This document shows positions 20,996-29,030 of a stretch of DNA of 64,000 nucleotides, piece after piece. Each line of letters begins with the position of its first letter. The first letter of the stretch is position 1. Below the pieces are notes generated by a model. It saw only the letters and a list, made by a program, of their open reading frames with translations, made no database searches and had not been told where the DNA came from. A program made the translations under genes and the position numbers. Source of the stretch: Photobacterium lipolyticum (GTDB lineage: Bacteria; Pseudomonadota; Gammaproteobacteria; Enterobacterales; Vibrionaceae); contig NZ_PYMC01000005.1 of NCBI RefSeq assembly GCF_003026475.1, positions 1 through 64,000 on the forward strand, read 5' to 3'.

Positions 20996-21553
20996 ATGAT
21001 GACTGAATTAGAAAAAATGCGTTCTGGCGAGTTGTTCGATGGCGGCGATCCGGAAATAAGCGCGCTACGACAGCAAGCAGAACTCACTTTGCTGAAAATC
21101 CAATCCTCCGGCTCAGCTCAACACTCTGAACTCTTCAGGCAACTGTTCGGCTCTTTTGGTAAGGAGTCGGTTGTCCGTGTACCTTTCAGCTGTGAGTTTG
21201 GTCAAACTGTGCATATTGGTGATCATACCTTCATCAATGCTGGTGTGATCATGCTCGATGGTGCAGATATTCGTATCGGCAATAATGTACTGATTGGCCC
21301 TAGTGTACAGTTCTATACTCCGACCCATTCTTTGGATCACCATTCACGCAGAAAGTGGCAAACCTGGTGCAAGCCCATTACCGTTGAGGACGATGCCTGG
21401 ATTGGAGGCAATGTTTCGATTTGTCAGGGTGTGACTATCGGAGCCCGTTCGGTAGTGGCAGCGGGTAGTGTGGTGACTAAAGATGTTCCGACAGGCGTAA
21501 TGGTTGGGGGGGTACCTGCCAAAGTCATAAAAACGCTGGTAAGTGCTCAATAA
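20996..21553 (+). CDS. maltose/galactoside O-acetyltransferase (Maa/LacA type)
   Basis: A 185-residue left-handed beta-helix acetyltransferase. The N-terminal MTELEKMRSGELFD is the Maa/LacA/NodL signature. The hexapeptide repeats (IGDHTFINAGVIMLDGADIRIG, IGGNVSICQGVTIG) are each shorter or longer pieces of one coil. The catalytic histidine is expected in TPTHSLDH and the end VMVGGVPAKVIK is conserved. It transfers acetyl from acetyl-CoA to a sugar hydroxyl, substrate uncertain. Two ATGs in tandem (20996 and 20999) make the exact start ambiguous by one codon. Confidence 0.85.
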   Translation: MMTELEKMRSGELFDGGDPEISALRQQAELTLLKIQSSGSAQHSELFRQLFGSFGKESVVRVPFSCEFGQTVHIGDHTFINAGVIMLDGADIRIGNNVLIGPSVQFYTPTHSLDHHSRRKWQTWCKPITVEDDAWIGGNVSICQGVTIGARSVVAAGSVVTKDVPTGVMVGGVPAKVIKTLVSAQ

Positions 21554-21764
21554 TTAGCCGCCTTAACCGCCATAAGACTTACTTTGGATATATTTAACTA
21601 TTACCATTCATGAAAGGTGCAATAATTCTCTATTTTTTATTACTATGGAAGTCGATTTATAGCTTTGGCGTGTCTCTTTATAACCATATCAGCTTACGCC
21701 AAAGCAGTGATAACAATGATATTGGCTAACTCGAATAGCCGGCTATGTACTACAAAGGATGATC

Positions 21765-22757
21765 ATGAGCTCGATCCATGTTTTATTACTGTGTGGCGGT
21801 GGTAGTGCCGAACACGAAGTCTCTCTCGTCTCGGCGAACTATATTGAAGAGCAACTCAAGTGTATTGAAGACATCACCTACACTCGTGTTGAGATGAAAG
21901 AAGATGGTTGGTTTGATACGAATAATACGCCTTGTCAGCTTAACCTGGATCGCTCTTTACAGGTCGGAGATGAAAAAATATCCGTTAACTATGTGATCCC
22001 TTGTGTTCACGGTTATCCTGGTGAAACAGGGGATTTGCAATCGTTCTTAGACATGGCGGGATTGCCTTATCTGGGGTGTGGCGCAGAGGCCAGTACCAAT
22101 TGCTTCAATAAAATTACCACCAAGTTATGGTTTGATGCTCTGAACATTCCGAATACCCCCTACGTATTCTTAAGCGAGAACGATGAAGCCGCACATCAAA
22201 TAGCGGACTCTGCGTTTGATGACTGGGGTAAGGTGTTTGTTAAAGCGGCTTGTCAGGGCTCATCTGTTGGTTGTTACAGTGTCACTAAAAAGGATGAATT
22301 AGCTGAAGCAGTCAACAAAGCCTTCACATATTCAAATCAGGTATTGATTGAAAAAGCAATTAAACCGCGTGAACTGGAAATTGCGGCTTATCAGTATGGT
22401 AATGAAATCGTGATCACCAAACCAGGTGAAGTGTCATGCCCGGATGATAAATTCTACAGCTACGAAGAAAAATACAGCGCAGACAGTCATTCCGTTACAA
22501 CGGTTGAAGCGCAAAATTTGACTGACGAACAAGTCGAACAGATCCGAGGTTTTGCACGTAAGGCATTCATTCAAATGAAATTGAAAGACTTATCACGGAT
22601 TGATTTTTTCCTAAGTGAAGGCGGTGAAATCTTTCTTAACGAAATCAATACCTTCCCGGGAATGACGCCGATATCCATGTTTCCTAAAATGCTGGAAAAT
22701 CATGGTCATAAATTTTCAGCCTTCATTGAAAGCGCCATTAAATCAGCAGTGAAGTAA
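21765..22757 (+). CDS. ddl: D-alanine--D-alanine ligase
   Basis: About 330 residues. The N-terminal LLCGGGSAEHEVSL loop, the central ATP-grasp with KAACQGSSVGCY, and C-terminal SRIDFFLSEGGEIFLNEINTFPGMT with metal ligands Asp/Glu/Asn are all intact. It makes D-Ala-D-Ala for peptidoglycan precursors. It is isolated rather than in the dcw cluster, so it is probably the DdlA-like copy. AAAGGA precedes the ATG at 21765 by five bases; the upstream ATG at 21759 overlaps that site. Confidence 0.92.
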   Translation: MSSIHVLLLCGGGSAEHEVSLVSANYIEEQLKCIEDITYTRVEMKEDGWFDTNNTPCQLNLDRSLQVGDEKISVNYVIPCVHGYPGETGDLQSFLDMAGLPYLGCGAEASTNCFNKITTKLWFDALNIPNTPYVFLSENDEAAHQIADSAFDDWGKVFVKAACQGSSVGCYSVTKKDELAEAVNKAFTYSNQVLIEKAIKPRELEIAAYQYGNEIVITKPGEVSCPDDKFYSYEEKYSADSHSVTTVEAQNLTDEQVEQIRGFARKAFIQMKLKDLSRIDFFLSEGGEIFLNEINTFPGMTPISMFPKMLENHGHKFSAFIESAIKSAVK

Positions 22758-22802
22758 CTCGTCGTCAGTTAGATAGCGTAGAATTTGCAGCGCTTGACTC
22801 TA

Positions 22803-22853
22803 TCGCCAGTTAGTTTCTCTGATTTTGCAGAATGATGCTTTACTGGCGTTTTT
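22803..22853 (+). terminator. possible terminator after ddl
   Basis: CGCCAGT and ACTGGCG pair across a long loop (about 31 nt) and are followed by TTTTT. Confidence 0.4.
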
Positions 22854-22898
22854 AATGATACCTGTAATACTCGTTATAGATGTTCAGCAAGGAGCCCT

Positions 22899-23093
22899 AT
22901 GCTAACGAAGAAGCAAAAACGTGAACATTTTAAATGTTTGCAAGCTCGTAATTACCGGGCAAGTCTTCAATTAGAAGGGTTCGATATTGAGCCAACAAAG
23001 CTCAAGTTTGAGAACGGAAAAAATGGCGTAACCCCAGAAACTTTGAGTGAAGCCGAACTAATTGCCAACTTAAAACAACGCTATGCGAGATAA
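22899..23093 (+). CDS. yhfG: YhfG-family antitoxin of Fic
   Basis: A 64-residue basic protein starting MLTKKQKREHFKCLQARNY, with NYRASLQLEGFD as in E. coli YhfG. YhfG-type proteins form small complexes with Fic enzymes and restrain adenylylation. The stop overlaps the fic start by 11 bases, the classical toxin-antitoxin arrangement. AAGGAG is seen upstream of the ATG. Confidence 0.88.
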   Translation: MLTKKQKREHFKCLQARNYRASLQLEGFDIEPTKLKFENGKNGVTPETLSEAELIANLKQRYAR

Positions 23094-23724
23094 GTACGGA
23101 GTAAGCCAAGACCCAGATTGCTACCCAGGTAGTTCCGTTTTGGTTAATAAATTATCGATCTTTGATGACGATGAACTTGCCCTTGCCGAGCGAGACTTTA
23201 CCAAGGTGCGAGCTGAGCACTTTGAGCCTGAATTTGATCAATTCAACCTTCAATACCTGAAAAAAATTCACCATATCTTATTTCAAGATTTATATCGGTG
23301 GGCTGGTCAGATAAGGCAAGTCGATATCACCAAAGGCCGAACACGTTTCTGCCATGTCCATAACATTGAACGAGAAGCTGAACGTCTGTTTGCAGCACTT
23401 GCACGAGACAACTACCTTTGCGACCTTCCTTTTGATCGATTTATCAAACAAATAGCCCACTACTATTGCGAGCTGAATGTTATCCATCCGTTCAGAGAAG
23501 GCAATGGCCGTGTACAGCGTATCTTCTTTGAAATACTTGCCATTAACGCGGGGTACGAAATCTGTTGGGAAGGGATCAATCTTAAAGAATGGGTCGATGC
23601 CAACCAGGCAGGCTATTTTGGCGATTTAAGCCTATTAGAGAAGCTGTTTGAGCGTATTACCGTTCACATCGACGTCCATCATGGCTATCGTGAGCACTGG
23701 AATGACAGTCCAAGTTCAATATAG
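23083..23724 (+). CDS. fic: Fic-family AMP-transferase (toxin of YhfG-Fic pair)
   Basis: 213 residues with an intact Fic core motif VIHPFREGNGRVQR at about 135-148 (His, Asp/Glu and Arg positions filled by His, Glu and Arg), preceded by a beta-hairpin flap region. Fic proteins transfer AMP to target hydroxyls; the target here is unknown. It lacks an internal inhibitory helix of the class II or III type, consistent with inhibition in trans by the YhfG gene it overlaps (class I). It lies beside a solitary recombinase gene. Confidence 0.92.
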   Translation: MRDKYGVSQDPDCYPGSSVLVNKLSIFDDDELALAERDFTKVRAEHFEPEFDQFNLQYLKKIHHILFQDLYRWAGQIRQVDITKGRTRFCHVHNIEREAERLFAALARDNYLCDLPFDRFIKQIAHYYCELNVIHPFREGNGRVQRIFFEILAINAGYEICWEGINLKEWVDANQAGYFGDLSLLEKLFERITVHIDVHHGYREHWNDSPSSI

Positions 23725-23765
23725 TGATATAAGACCTGCTGTAGTCATTGGGGATACTCATACCT

Positions 23766-24737
23766 TTAATGCTCCCAAGGTTTTTCTTTAACAAACTTTG
23801 CTATTTCCTTATCGCGTTTCTCCGTATTTCCTACATATTGTGCAGGCATTGCTGGGCTTTTCCAACGTCCCTGAGTTTGTATCTCACTAATGGATAAACC
23901 CGAATCAGCCAGATCTTTAACCGCACCCACCCGTGGTGACTGACCGGAGAAAATAACATTAGCAGGTAATCCCAGCTCTTCACTAGCGCGGCGGAACACG
24001 CGATAGATAGAAGAATGGTCTAACGGCTTATCACCAATATTACTGTGGCGATCGATACGTCGGAACACAAAACCTGAATCAATAATACTTACTACTAACC
24101 ATCGTTGCAGGGCTTTCGACGCAACGTCGCTAAGAGAAATAATGCGATCGCCGATAATGATATTGATAAGCCCACTGCTCTCGACTTCCAGTTTATCTAC
24201 CGTTAGATCTGCAAGTTCACTGCGTTTTAACATGGCCTCAAAAGCAACAGCCCAGATTGCGACATCGCGGATGTCTTTGACTTTAGGCGAAAAGTCAAGG
24301 AGCGCGATTAACTGCTGAAGATGGTCATCTCGGAAGCCTTTGGCATGGCGGTAATCATCGTGCTTCTCTAAACGTTGTTTACGCATGGCGAGCTTTACCT
24401 CAGTGTGCGAGCAAGGGTCGGGCAGAGCATGGCAACGATGCACCAGTCCTATGGTGACAATGTAACGTTTCAGGCTGGCAAGTTTGCGCGTCTTAGACAT
24501 CATATCAATGAAATTATGCACAGTGTGAACAGAAGCTGGCAGGGCCGACGCCTTATTCGCCAGGCAATAGGCCACAAAGTTGTTCCAGTCATTTTTAAAG
24601 GCCACTAAGGTGTTTTTAGCGTAGTGGCGATGAGTTAAAGATTGCCATAATTCGATGCTGTCCATAACTTGTGAAAAAGCAGACTGGCTGCTTTTTCGTT
24701 GCTCATTGTTCTCAATAACAGGAATATTTTTAGCCAT
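23766..24737 (-). CDS. solitary tyrosine recombinase (phage-integrase family)
   Basis: A protein of about 323 residues with an N-terminal SAM-like core-binding region (HYAKNTLVAFKNDWNNFVAY) and a C-terminal catalytic domain. The first Arg is in MLKRSELADL, the second in SGQSPRVGAVKDL, and the tyrosine in MPAQYVGNTEK. A Trp occupies the usual third His/Trp site (QGRWKS). In the SGHSxR box a Gln replaces the expected His. The ATG at 24737 has AGGTGG upstream; the longer GTG start is disfavoured. No phage genes are adjacent, so this is either a relic of an integrative element or a resident recombinase. Confidence 0.85.
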   Translation of the reverse strand: MAKNIPVIENNEQRKSSQSAFSQVMDSIELWQSLTHRHYAKNTLVAFKNDWNNFVAYCLANKASALPASVHTVHNFIDMMSKTRKLASLKRYIVTIGLVHRCHALPDPCSHTEVKLAMRKQRLEKHDDYRHAKGFRDDHLQQLIALLDFSPKVKDIRDVAIWAVAFEAMLKRSELADLTVDKLEVESSGLINIIIGDRIISLSDVASKALQRWLVVSIIDSGFVFRRIDRHSNIGDKPLDHSSIYRVFRRASEELGLPANVIFSGQSPRVGAVKDLADSGLSISEIQTQGRWKSPAMPAQYVGNTEKRDKEIAKFVKEKPWEH

Positions 24738-25015
24738 TTTCACACCACCTAATGCACTATAACTTTATTATTATAAACCACTAACCATATACAACCATCA
24801 AAAAAAATAAGTTAATAGCACAAAAACAAAATTTATCCGCTTTATAGCATGGAGAGATCTATACAGAACCAATCGTTAATGCTTCAATAATATTAATTGA
24901 TAATTGCTTCAATATAAGAAAACAATCGTCATCAACACTGTAAGAGCTTAATTATGTTTACAAATAGTAACAGCAGCTTGGCTAGCTTTGGGAATCGTAT
25001 AACGAAGGGACAGGT

Positions 25016-25378
25016 ATGAAAAAGAGACTGTTCCACCGCAGTTACAACATTGAAAACACATCTGGTGAAGCCGATGGATGGAAAACAATCATCAATGGTA
25101 ATACCATCTCTGGTCATTTGACGTTACTAAAGAAAAGCGTCGATTGGTGGTGTGATATGAAAACATTCTTGCCACCGGAAAGTTTTGCTCGTGCGGGATC
25201 TAGCCAAAACCAGCAAGCTGCATCGAACTTTGAAGACTACAAAGGCTTCAAACTCATGAATGACAGCGGCAAGCCAAATGAATGGTACGTTATTCTAAGA
25301 GGGCAACTTCTGAAAGGTTCCCCCGTCGCCATTAAAAGGCACCTTGATAAGGTGATCGAAAAGCTAAATAATAAATGA
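25016..25378 (+). CDS. DUF3319-like small protein
   Basis: A 120-residue soluble protein (HRSYNIENTSGEADGWKTII, DWWCDMKTFLPPESF, GFKLMNDSGKPNEWYVILRG). It looks like the DUF3319 family of Vibrionaceae proteins, which have no known function. AAGGGACAGG stands just before the ATG. The stop lies inside repeat copy 2 and a terminator follows at 25420. Confidence 0.6.
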   Translation: MKKRLFHRSYNIENTSGEADGWKTIINGNTISGHLTLLKKSVDWWCDMKTFLPPESFARAGSSQNQQAASNFEDYKGFKLMNDSGKPNEWYVILRGQLLKGSPVAIKRHLDKVIEKLNNK

Positions 25379-25414
25379 ATCGTCTAAAACCGCATCTTGA
25401 GGTGGTTAGGTATA
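25373..25414 (+). repeat. 42-bp dispersed repeat, copy 2
   Basis: GCATCTTGAGGTGGTTAGG followed by TATA matches the copies at 2644 and 26111. It begins at the stop codon of the DUF3319-like gene. Confidence 0.65.
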
Positions 25415-25419
25415 CATAC

Positions 25420-25445
25420 AAAATGCCCAATAGGGCATTTTGTTT
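25420..25445 (+). terminator. terminator after DUF3319-like gene
   Basis: AAAATGCCC and GGGCATTTT arms with an AATA loop and a T-run (TTTTGTTT). Confidence 0.75.
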
Positions 25446-25475
25446 AAGGTCTAAAAAAGAAGAAGAGGGGATTGA

Positions 25476-25988
25476 TTAATCGTCTTCGTCTGCCTTTTCT
25501 ACGTCAACTAAATAGCTACCTTCAAGCCAGTTACGACCTATCAGTAATTTATACTCCAACTTACCACGATCTCTCAGGTTGACCGAGACCCTCTTATGCT
25601 CACCATTCCAACCGAGATCCATTTTAACCGCATATCGACGTTCTACACCCTGAGCATTACGGATCTTACTTACTTTAATGATTCGTCCCTTGAACCTGGT
25701 TTTTTCACCATTTTCATTAATAGAAGTAAACTCAACTGTTTCGCCTAAGTGATCACGCATATCATCGCTATCACTATCTTCGCCAGTAACTTCAATATCA
25801 ACAGCATGGAGAGATGTTGTGGCAGCGCCGGTATCTATGCGTGCTTTGTAGTCCATACCGAGCTCATGAACCTTGATCGTTTCAACCTGGCCAACAATGG
25901 ATTTGTGATCTTGAATTTTAGTGCTTGCCGTGACAAAACTGGATGTGGCTGAAAGAAAAATCACCGCTGATAGTAGAATTTTATTCAC
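25476..25988 (-). CDS. RimB-like retropepsin-family protein, secreted
   Basis: 170 residues with signal peptide MNKILLSAVIFLSATSSFVTA. The mature part has the aspartic-protease-like RIDTGAATTSLHA, with the key Asp in DTGA, and ends in LLIGRNWLEGSYLVDV. This family (PF05618, once called ATP-dependent zinc protease) includes the RimK-linked peptidase RimB. The signal peptide suggests this copy acts in the periplasm, and no rimK is adjacent. A GTG start at 25988 is used with GGAG six bases before it. The C-terminus is unusually acidic. Confidence 0.78.
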   Translation of the reverse strand: MNKILLSAVIFLSATSSFVTASTKIQDHKSIVGQVETIKVHELGMDYKARIDTGAATTSLHAVDIEVTGEDSDSDDMRDHLGETVEFTSINENGEKTRFKGRIIKVSKIRNAQGVERRYAVKMDLGWNGEHKRVSVNLRDRGKLEYKLLIGRNWLEGSYLVDVEKADEDD

Positions 25989-26110
25989 ATAGTCTCCGAT
26001 AAGTTAGCTGTTCGTCTTAATATGAATAGTAGACAATAAATTCAAGAGATTGTTCACCATACAAGAACTCCCAAGAGATCTCACTTAATTAAGCTAAAAT
26101 AATCTTAATT

Positions 26111-26170
26111 TATACCCAAGTAACCTCAAGATGCTCGTTTCCGCGAGAATTTTGAGGTTACTTGGGTATA
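26111..26170. repeat. 60-bp palindrome built from two 24-bp repeat cores (copy 3)
   Basis: TATACCCAAGTAACCTCAA at 26111-26129 and TTGAGGTTACTTGGGTATA at 26152-26170 are perfect 19-bp inverted arms, and CTCG/CGAG can pair inside. The left arm read on the minus strand gives GCATCTTGAGGTTACTTGG plus GTATA, the same core as copies 1 and 2. The HAD gene ends inside the right arm. Confidence 0.85.
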
Positions 26171-26769
26171 AGATCTAACAAATCATAAATGTGTTCTAAA
26201 CATTCATCAGATTGCTCAAAACGTACCGTGTGAAATCCTAAACTGCGTGCTGACTTAATGTTATCTTCGTTGTCATCAATGAAGAGGGATTCATCAGCTT
26301 GTAAGTTGTATCGCTCAAGTAGCAATTCGAATATTTCAGGTTCTGGTTTTACTATCAGTTCTTTACCGGATACCAGGCCACCTTTACACAGTGATAGAAA
26401 GCTATGGCGTTCGTTAAGGGTTTCAAAAAATGCACTGCTCATGTTGGTGAGATAGTAAATAGAGTAGTGGTGGTCTAATATTTGATAGAAAAGCGTTTGT
26501 GTGCAGCTGATTTTAACCAAACTATTCAGAATATGCTCAAAAAAGTCTTCCATCCTAGATTCAGGGAAACCTGTTCTGGCGGCAAATTTAGGGATGACCT
26601 CAGCCATCAACATTGTGCCCCGATCGAGAGATGACCAATCAGGGTGTTGAAGAACTTCATTCAGTAGCAGCTGTTGCTCGTACTTTGAATCCGTAAACGT
26701 TTGAACAATTTTGCTAGGATTCCATTGAAAAAGCACAGCTCCAAAATCAAAAATGACGTTACAGATCAT
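26158..26769 (-). CDS. HAD-superfamily hydrolase, YihX-like
   Basis: 203 residues. Motif I is NVIFDFGAVL with the nucleophile Asp followed by Gly at +2, as in the YihX subgroup of HAD phosphatases. YLTNMSS is motif II, IVKPEPEIFELLLERY contains the motif III lysine, and LFIDDNEDNIKSA is motif IV. A phosphatase acting on a sugar phosphate such as glucose-1-phosphate is the best guess. The stop codon lies inside the palindromic repeat at 26111-26170. Confidence 0.85.
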   Translation of the reverse strand: MICNVIFDFGAVLFQWNPSKIVQTFTDSKYEQQLLLNEVLQHPDWSSLDRGTMLMAEVIPKFAARTGFPESRMEDFFEHILNSLVKISCTQTLFYQILDHHYSIYYLTNMSSAFFETLNERHSFLSLCKGGLVSGKELIVKPEPEIFELLLERYNLQADESLFIDDNEDNIKSARSLGFHTVRFEQSDECLEHIYDLLDLIPK

Positions 26770-26889
26770 AAGCGTTTCCGTTCAACTAGCTTTTATTGAT
26801 AATATTCCTTAACTGGTAATGCGCAAGGTACATGAGTAATCTTAGTTACCAGACTCACAAATCATAAAAAATCACGAGATTGTTACAAG

Positions 26890-27213
26890 ATGAATGATAA
26901 CCGCCGCTTAGTATTTTCAACAGAAACTGGCCGAATCAAAGAAGAGAAAGCCGCACCACAACGTCAAACTGGTGATGGCATTGTTCGTATTCAGCGCCAA
27001 ACCAAAGGCCGTAAAGGCAAAGGTGTTTGCATTGTCACAGGTCTGGATATGGAAGATGCCCAACTTAAACTTGTGGCTGCCGAGCTGAAAAAAGTCTGCG
27101 GTTGCGGCGGTTCCGTCAAAGATGGAACGATCGAAATCCAGGGCGATAAACGCGATGTCATCAAAGCAGCATTAGAAAAAAAAGGTCACACCGTAAAACT
27201 TGCGGGGGGATAA
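26890..27213 (+). CDS. yciH: YciH, SUI1-family translation factor
   Basis: 107 residues matching E. coli YciH: MNDNRRLVFSTETGRI, GRKGKGVCIVTGLDM, and the C-terminal SUI1 core with KKVCGCGGSVKDGTIEIQGD. It binds the 30S subunit and is reported to tune start selection under stress. No strong Shine-Dalgarno is visible. A clear terminator follows. Confidence 0.93.
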   Translation: MNDNRRLVFSTETGRIKEEKAAPQRQTGDGIVRIQRQTKGRKGKGVCIVTGLDMEDAQLKLVAAELKKVCGCGGSVKDGTIEIQGDKRDVIKAALEKKGHTVKLAGG

Positions 27214-27222
27214 TCACTTTAA

Positions 27223-27249
27223 AGCCTGAAGGTTCTTCAGGCTCTTTTC
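27223..27249 (+). terminator. terminator after yciH
   Basis: AGCCTGAA and TTCAGGCT arms with a GGTTC loop, then CTTTTCTT. Confidence 0.85.
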
Positions 27250-27536
27250 TTGGCATTAGTCTTAAACCAAAATCGCAGTACAAAAATAAACACAGACTTT
27301 GTAGAACCAGGCAAACTGACCATTTGCAGCAGGACTAAAAAGAAAGTGTTTATTACCTATTTTATGGTAAATCAAGAATACTGTTAAATAGGCAGCATTT
27401 CCTGAACCTAACAAAAAACCCAAAACGCTAACGTGTGAAGTTATCGTAGACCCATCACATAATTTTGGAAAGAGTATTGCGGAGAGTTAAGTGGTTGATT
27501 TTTGTCTCTTCATGAACTTAAAGCAAAACCCGACAC

Positions 27537-27564
27537 ATTTAACATAAGGTATATAATGCGAACT
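27537..27564. other. dif-like XerC/XerD recombination site
   Basis: The plus strand carries ATTTAACATAA (27537-27547), six central bases GGTATA and then TAATGCGAACT (27554-27564). Read on the minus strand this is XerC arm AGTTCGCATTA, spacer TATACC and XerD arm TTATGTTAAAT. The V. cholerae chromosome 1 dif has AGTGCGCATTA, TGTATG and TTATGTTAAAT, so the XerD arm is identical and the XerC arm differs at one base. The spacer differs at three bases. It is either the chromosome's dif or a site left by a phage that used XerCD. Confidence 0.85.
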
Positions 27565-27819
27565 GAGGGTTGGGGTTTAACAATTGATGAGTCAGCCCGG
27601 GAACCTTTGCGGATAAGCTTATTAAATCCTTTGTAAACAGTTATTTAAAATAGTTTTTGGTGGTTTTTATCCGTTACGAAACCCGCTACGTTGGCAGCCA
27701 GATGAAAGCCTGAGTTATCCCGTGATTGCGCCATGGTGTCTTAAACCGTGTTGTTAATCGCTTTAACCAATAAACTCCGGGTGTATCCATCGAAAAGAAC
27801 GTTAAAAAAACGATAAATT
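27565..27819. other. noncoding stretch between dif-like site and phage remnant
   Basis: About 255 bp with no supported ORF. It is continuous with the phage-type remnant downstream and may be its decayed upstream part. Confidence 0.4.
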
Positions 27820-28444
27820 TTGCGAGGTATATCATACTGCATCAATCGTTTGTCCAATTGTTCTGGCGCAGTTTCGACTCGTTCCCGTGGCTATCTGCCG
27901 GATGATACCCGCTGGCAAGGCTTTCAGATTGATGAATATGATTGTGTGATTGTCACGCCCGAAGGCCGACGATTCAGCCTCAAGGAATTAGATTCGTGGG
28001 CGTTGCGGTTTGATGAGTATCATGCGTTAAAACGGATGTACGAGCTGGACTATGTGCCAGTGCGCTCTAATGTGGTGACGCCGTTGCCGTTTCGTGGTGG
28101 CCGCCGGGTCAAAGAAATACAAAGTGACGTGGTCACCAAAGCGAAAAGAAAGCCAAGCGACTTCCCTAGCCTTTATGAGGAAAGAATGGCTCCATTAAGA
28201 GCACAGTTTGGTAAACATCCATTTCACCTCCTTATTTCTTCTCTATTCGGAAGGTATCCCACAGGCCAATCAGCATGGCCGCTACTGCCAGCATTGCGCC
28301 GCCTACTTGAGCGCCATTTCACCCATTGCCACATTAACTGTAAGCAATCCTGCACACATAGCCTTTCGTTTTCATGCTTATTGCTCTCTGTGGTTACATA
28401 AACGTGGTAAAGAGGCATTAGCAAAGCAGGCGATTCGGTTTTAA
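27820..28444 (+). pseudogene. decayed DUF3653-like filamentous-phage gene
   Basis: The frame from 27820 opens on TTG with no ribosome site and encodes RGYLPDDTRWQGFQIDEYD, then VIVTPEGRRFSLKELDSWAL. This is the signature of DUF3653 proteins carried by Vibrio filamentous phages. Near 28210 the natural-looking reading continues in another frame (HGRYCQHCAAYLSAISP and CSLWLHKRGKEALAKQAIRF, ending at 28444), which suggests a frameshift or two fused fragments. The missing start and the frame change make this a remnant. It lies 250 bp from the dif-like site, as expected for an integrated phage. Confidence 0.6.
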
Positions 28445-28455
28445 GGCAAACAAAA

Positions 28456-28487
28456 AAAGCCCGTTAACCTATAGGTTTACGGGCTTT
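28456..28487. terminator. strong bidirectional hairpin terminator
   Basis: AAAGCCCGTTAACC and GGTTTACGGGCTTT form a long stem around TATA, with flanking A- and T-runs. It can end the remnant on the plus strand and the zinc-ribbon gene on the minus strand. Confidence 0.8.
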
Positions 28488-28514
28488 CTACTATTTGATT
28501 TGGTTCACAATAAC

Positions 28515-28646
28515 TCAGTGGTAAACGGGCTCGGTAATAATTGCCCCACATATACATGTGACAGTTTCCCATTCTTCATCAACGAAAAAGTCTTCATCTT
28601 GGCCGCATTCTGGGCAAGGGCTAAATACGATTTTAGGCTCAAACAC
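28515..28646 (-). CDS. 43-residue zinc-ribbon protein
   Basis: A short gene read directly from the minus strand. The start is GTG at 28646 with GGAG six bases upstream. The protein (VFEPKIVFSPCPECGQDEDF, then an acidic stretch VDEEWETVTCICG) has two CxxC/CxC knuckles: Cys11 and Cys14 in CPECG, and Cys31 and Cys33 in CICG. This suits one zinc ion. It ends before the hairpin at 28456-28487. Its role is unknown, but zinc ribbons of this size often contact RNA, ribosomes or polymerase. It could be an unannotated native gene beside the phage remnant. Confidence 0.65.
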   Translation of the reverse strand: MFEPKIVFSPCPECGQDEDFFVDEEWETVTCICGAIITEPVYH

Positions 28647-29030
28647 TCAATACTCCTTGGACAGACCCAAAACCATTTTTAGCAAATTATTCTTACGCTA
28701 AACGATCAAATCTTTCACTTAAGCCATACTATGGCTTCTAGTATTAAGAATCAATAACCTACAAGAATTGCCGTGAACAGATATTTTTCCGACTTAGAAA
28801 TCCGCTGTCATGCGATGCCAGCATTTTCTTAATCCACACAACAATATCAGCTTTCAGGCTATGCTCGTACCGAGCGCAGAGAGAAAGCCCTTAGGATCAC
28901 TATGAATTGATGCGCCTTTTCAGTCCTGCACTATTATAGATTGTAATGGTACGGTGAATTTAGCCATCTAGTTCGAACTCGACAATTGATATCAACTGAG
29001 GGTAGTTGAAATTGCACCGCAGGAGGACTA
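28647..29030. other. upstream region of the FtsH-like gene
   Basis: A 384-bp gap between divergent genes. TTGATATCAA lies at 28986-28995 and AGGAGG precedes the next ATG. A sigma-32 type promoter was looked for but not convincingly found. No ORF is supported. Confidence 0.5.

Noticed and set aside
27250..29030. Second dif-like site bounding the phage remnant
   Set aside because: No other ATTTAACATAA arm with a matching XerC arm was found in the surrounding sequence by eye, so only one site is reported.
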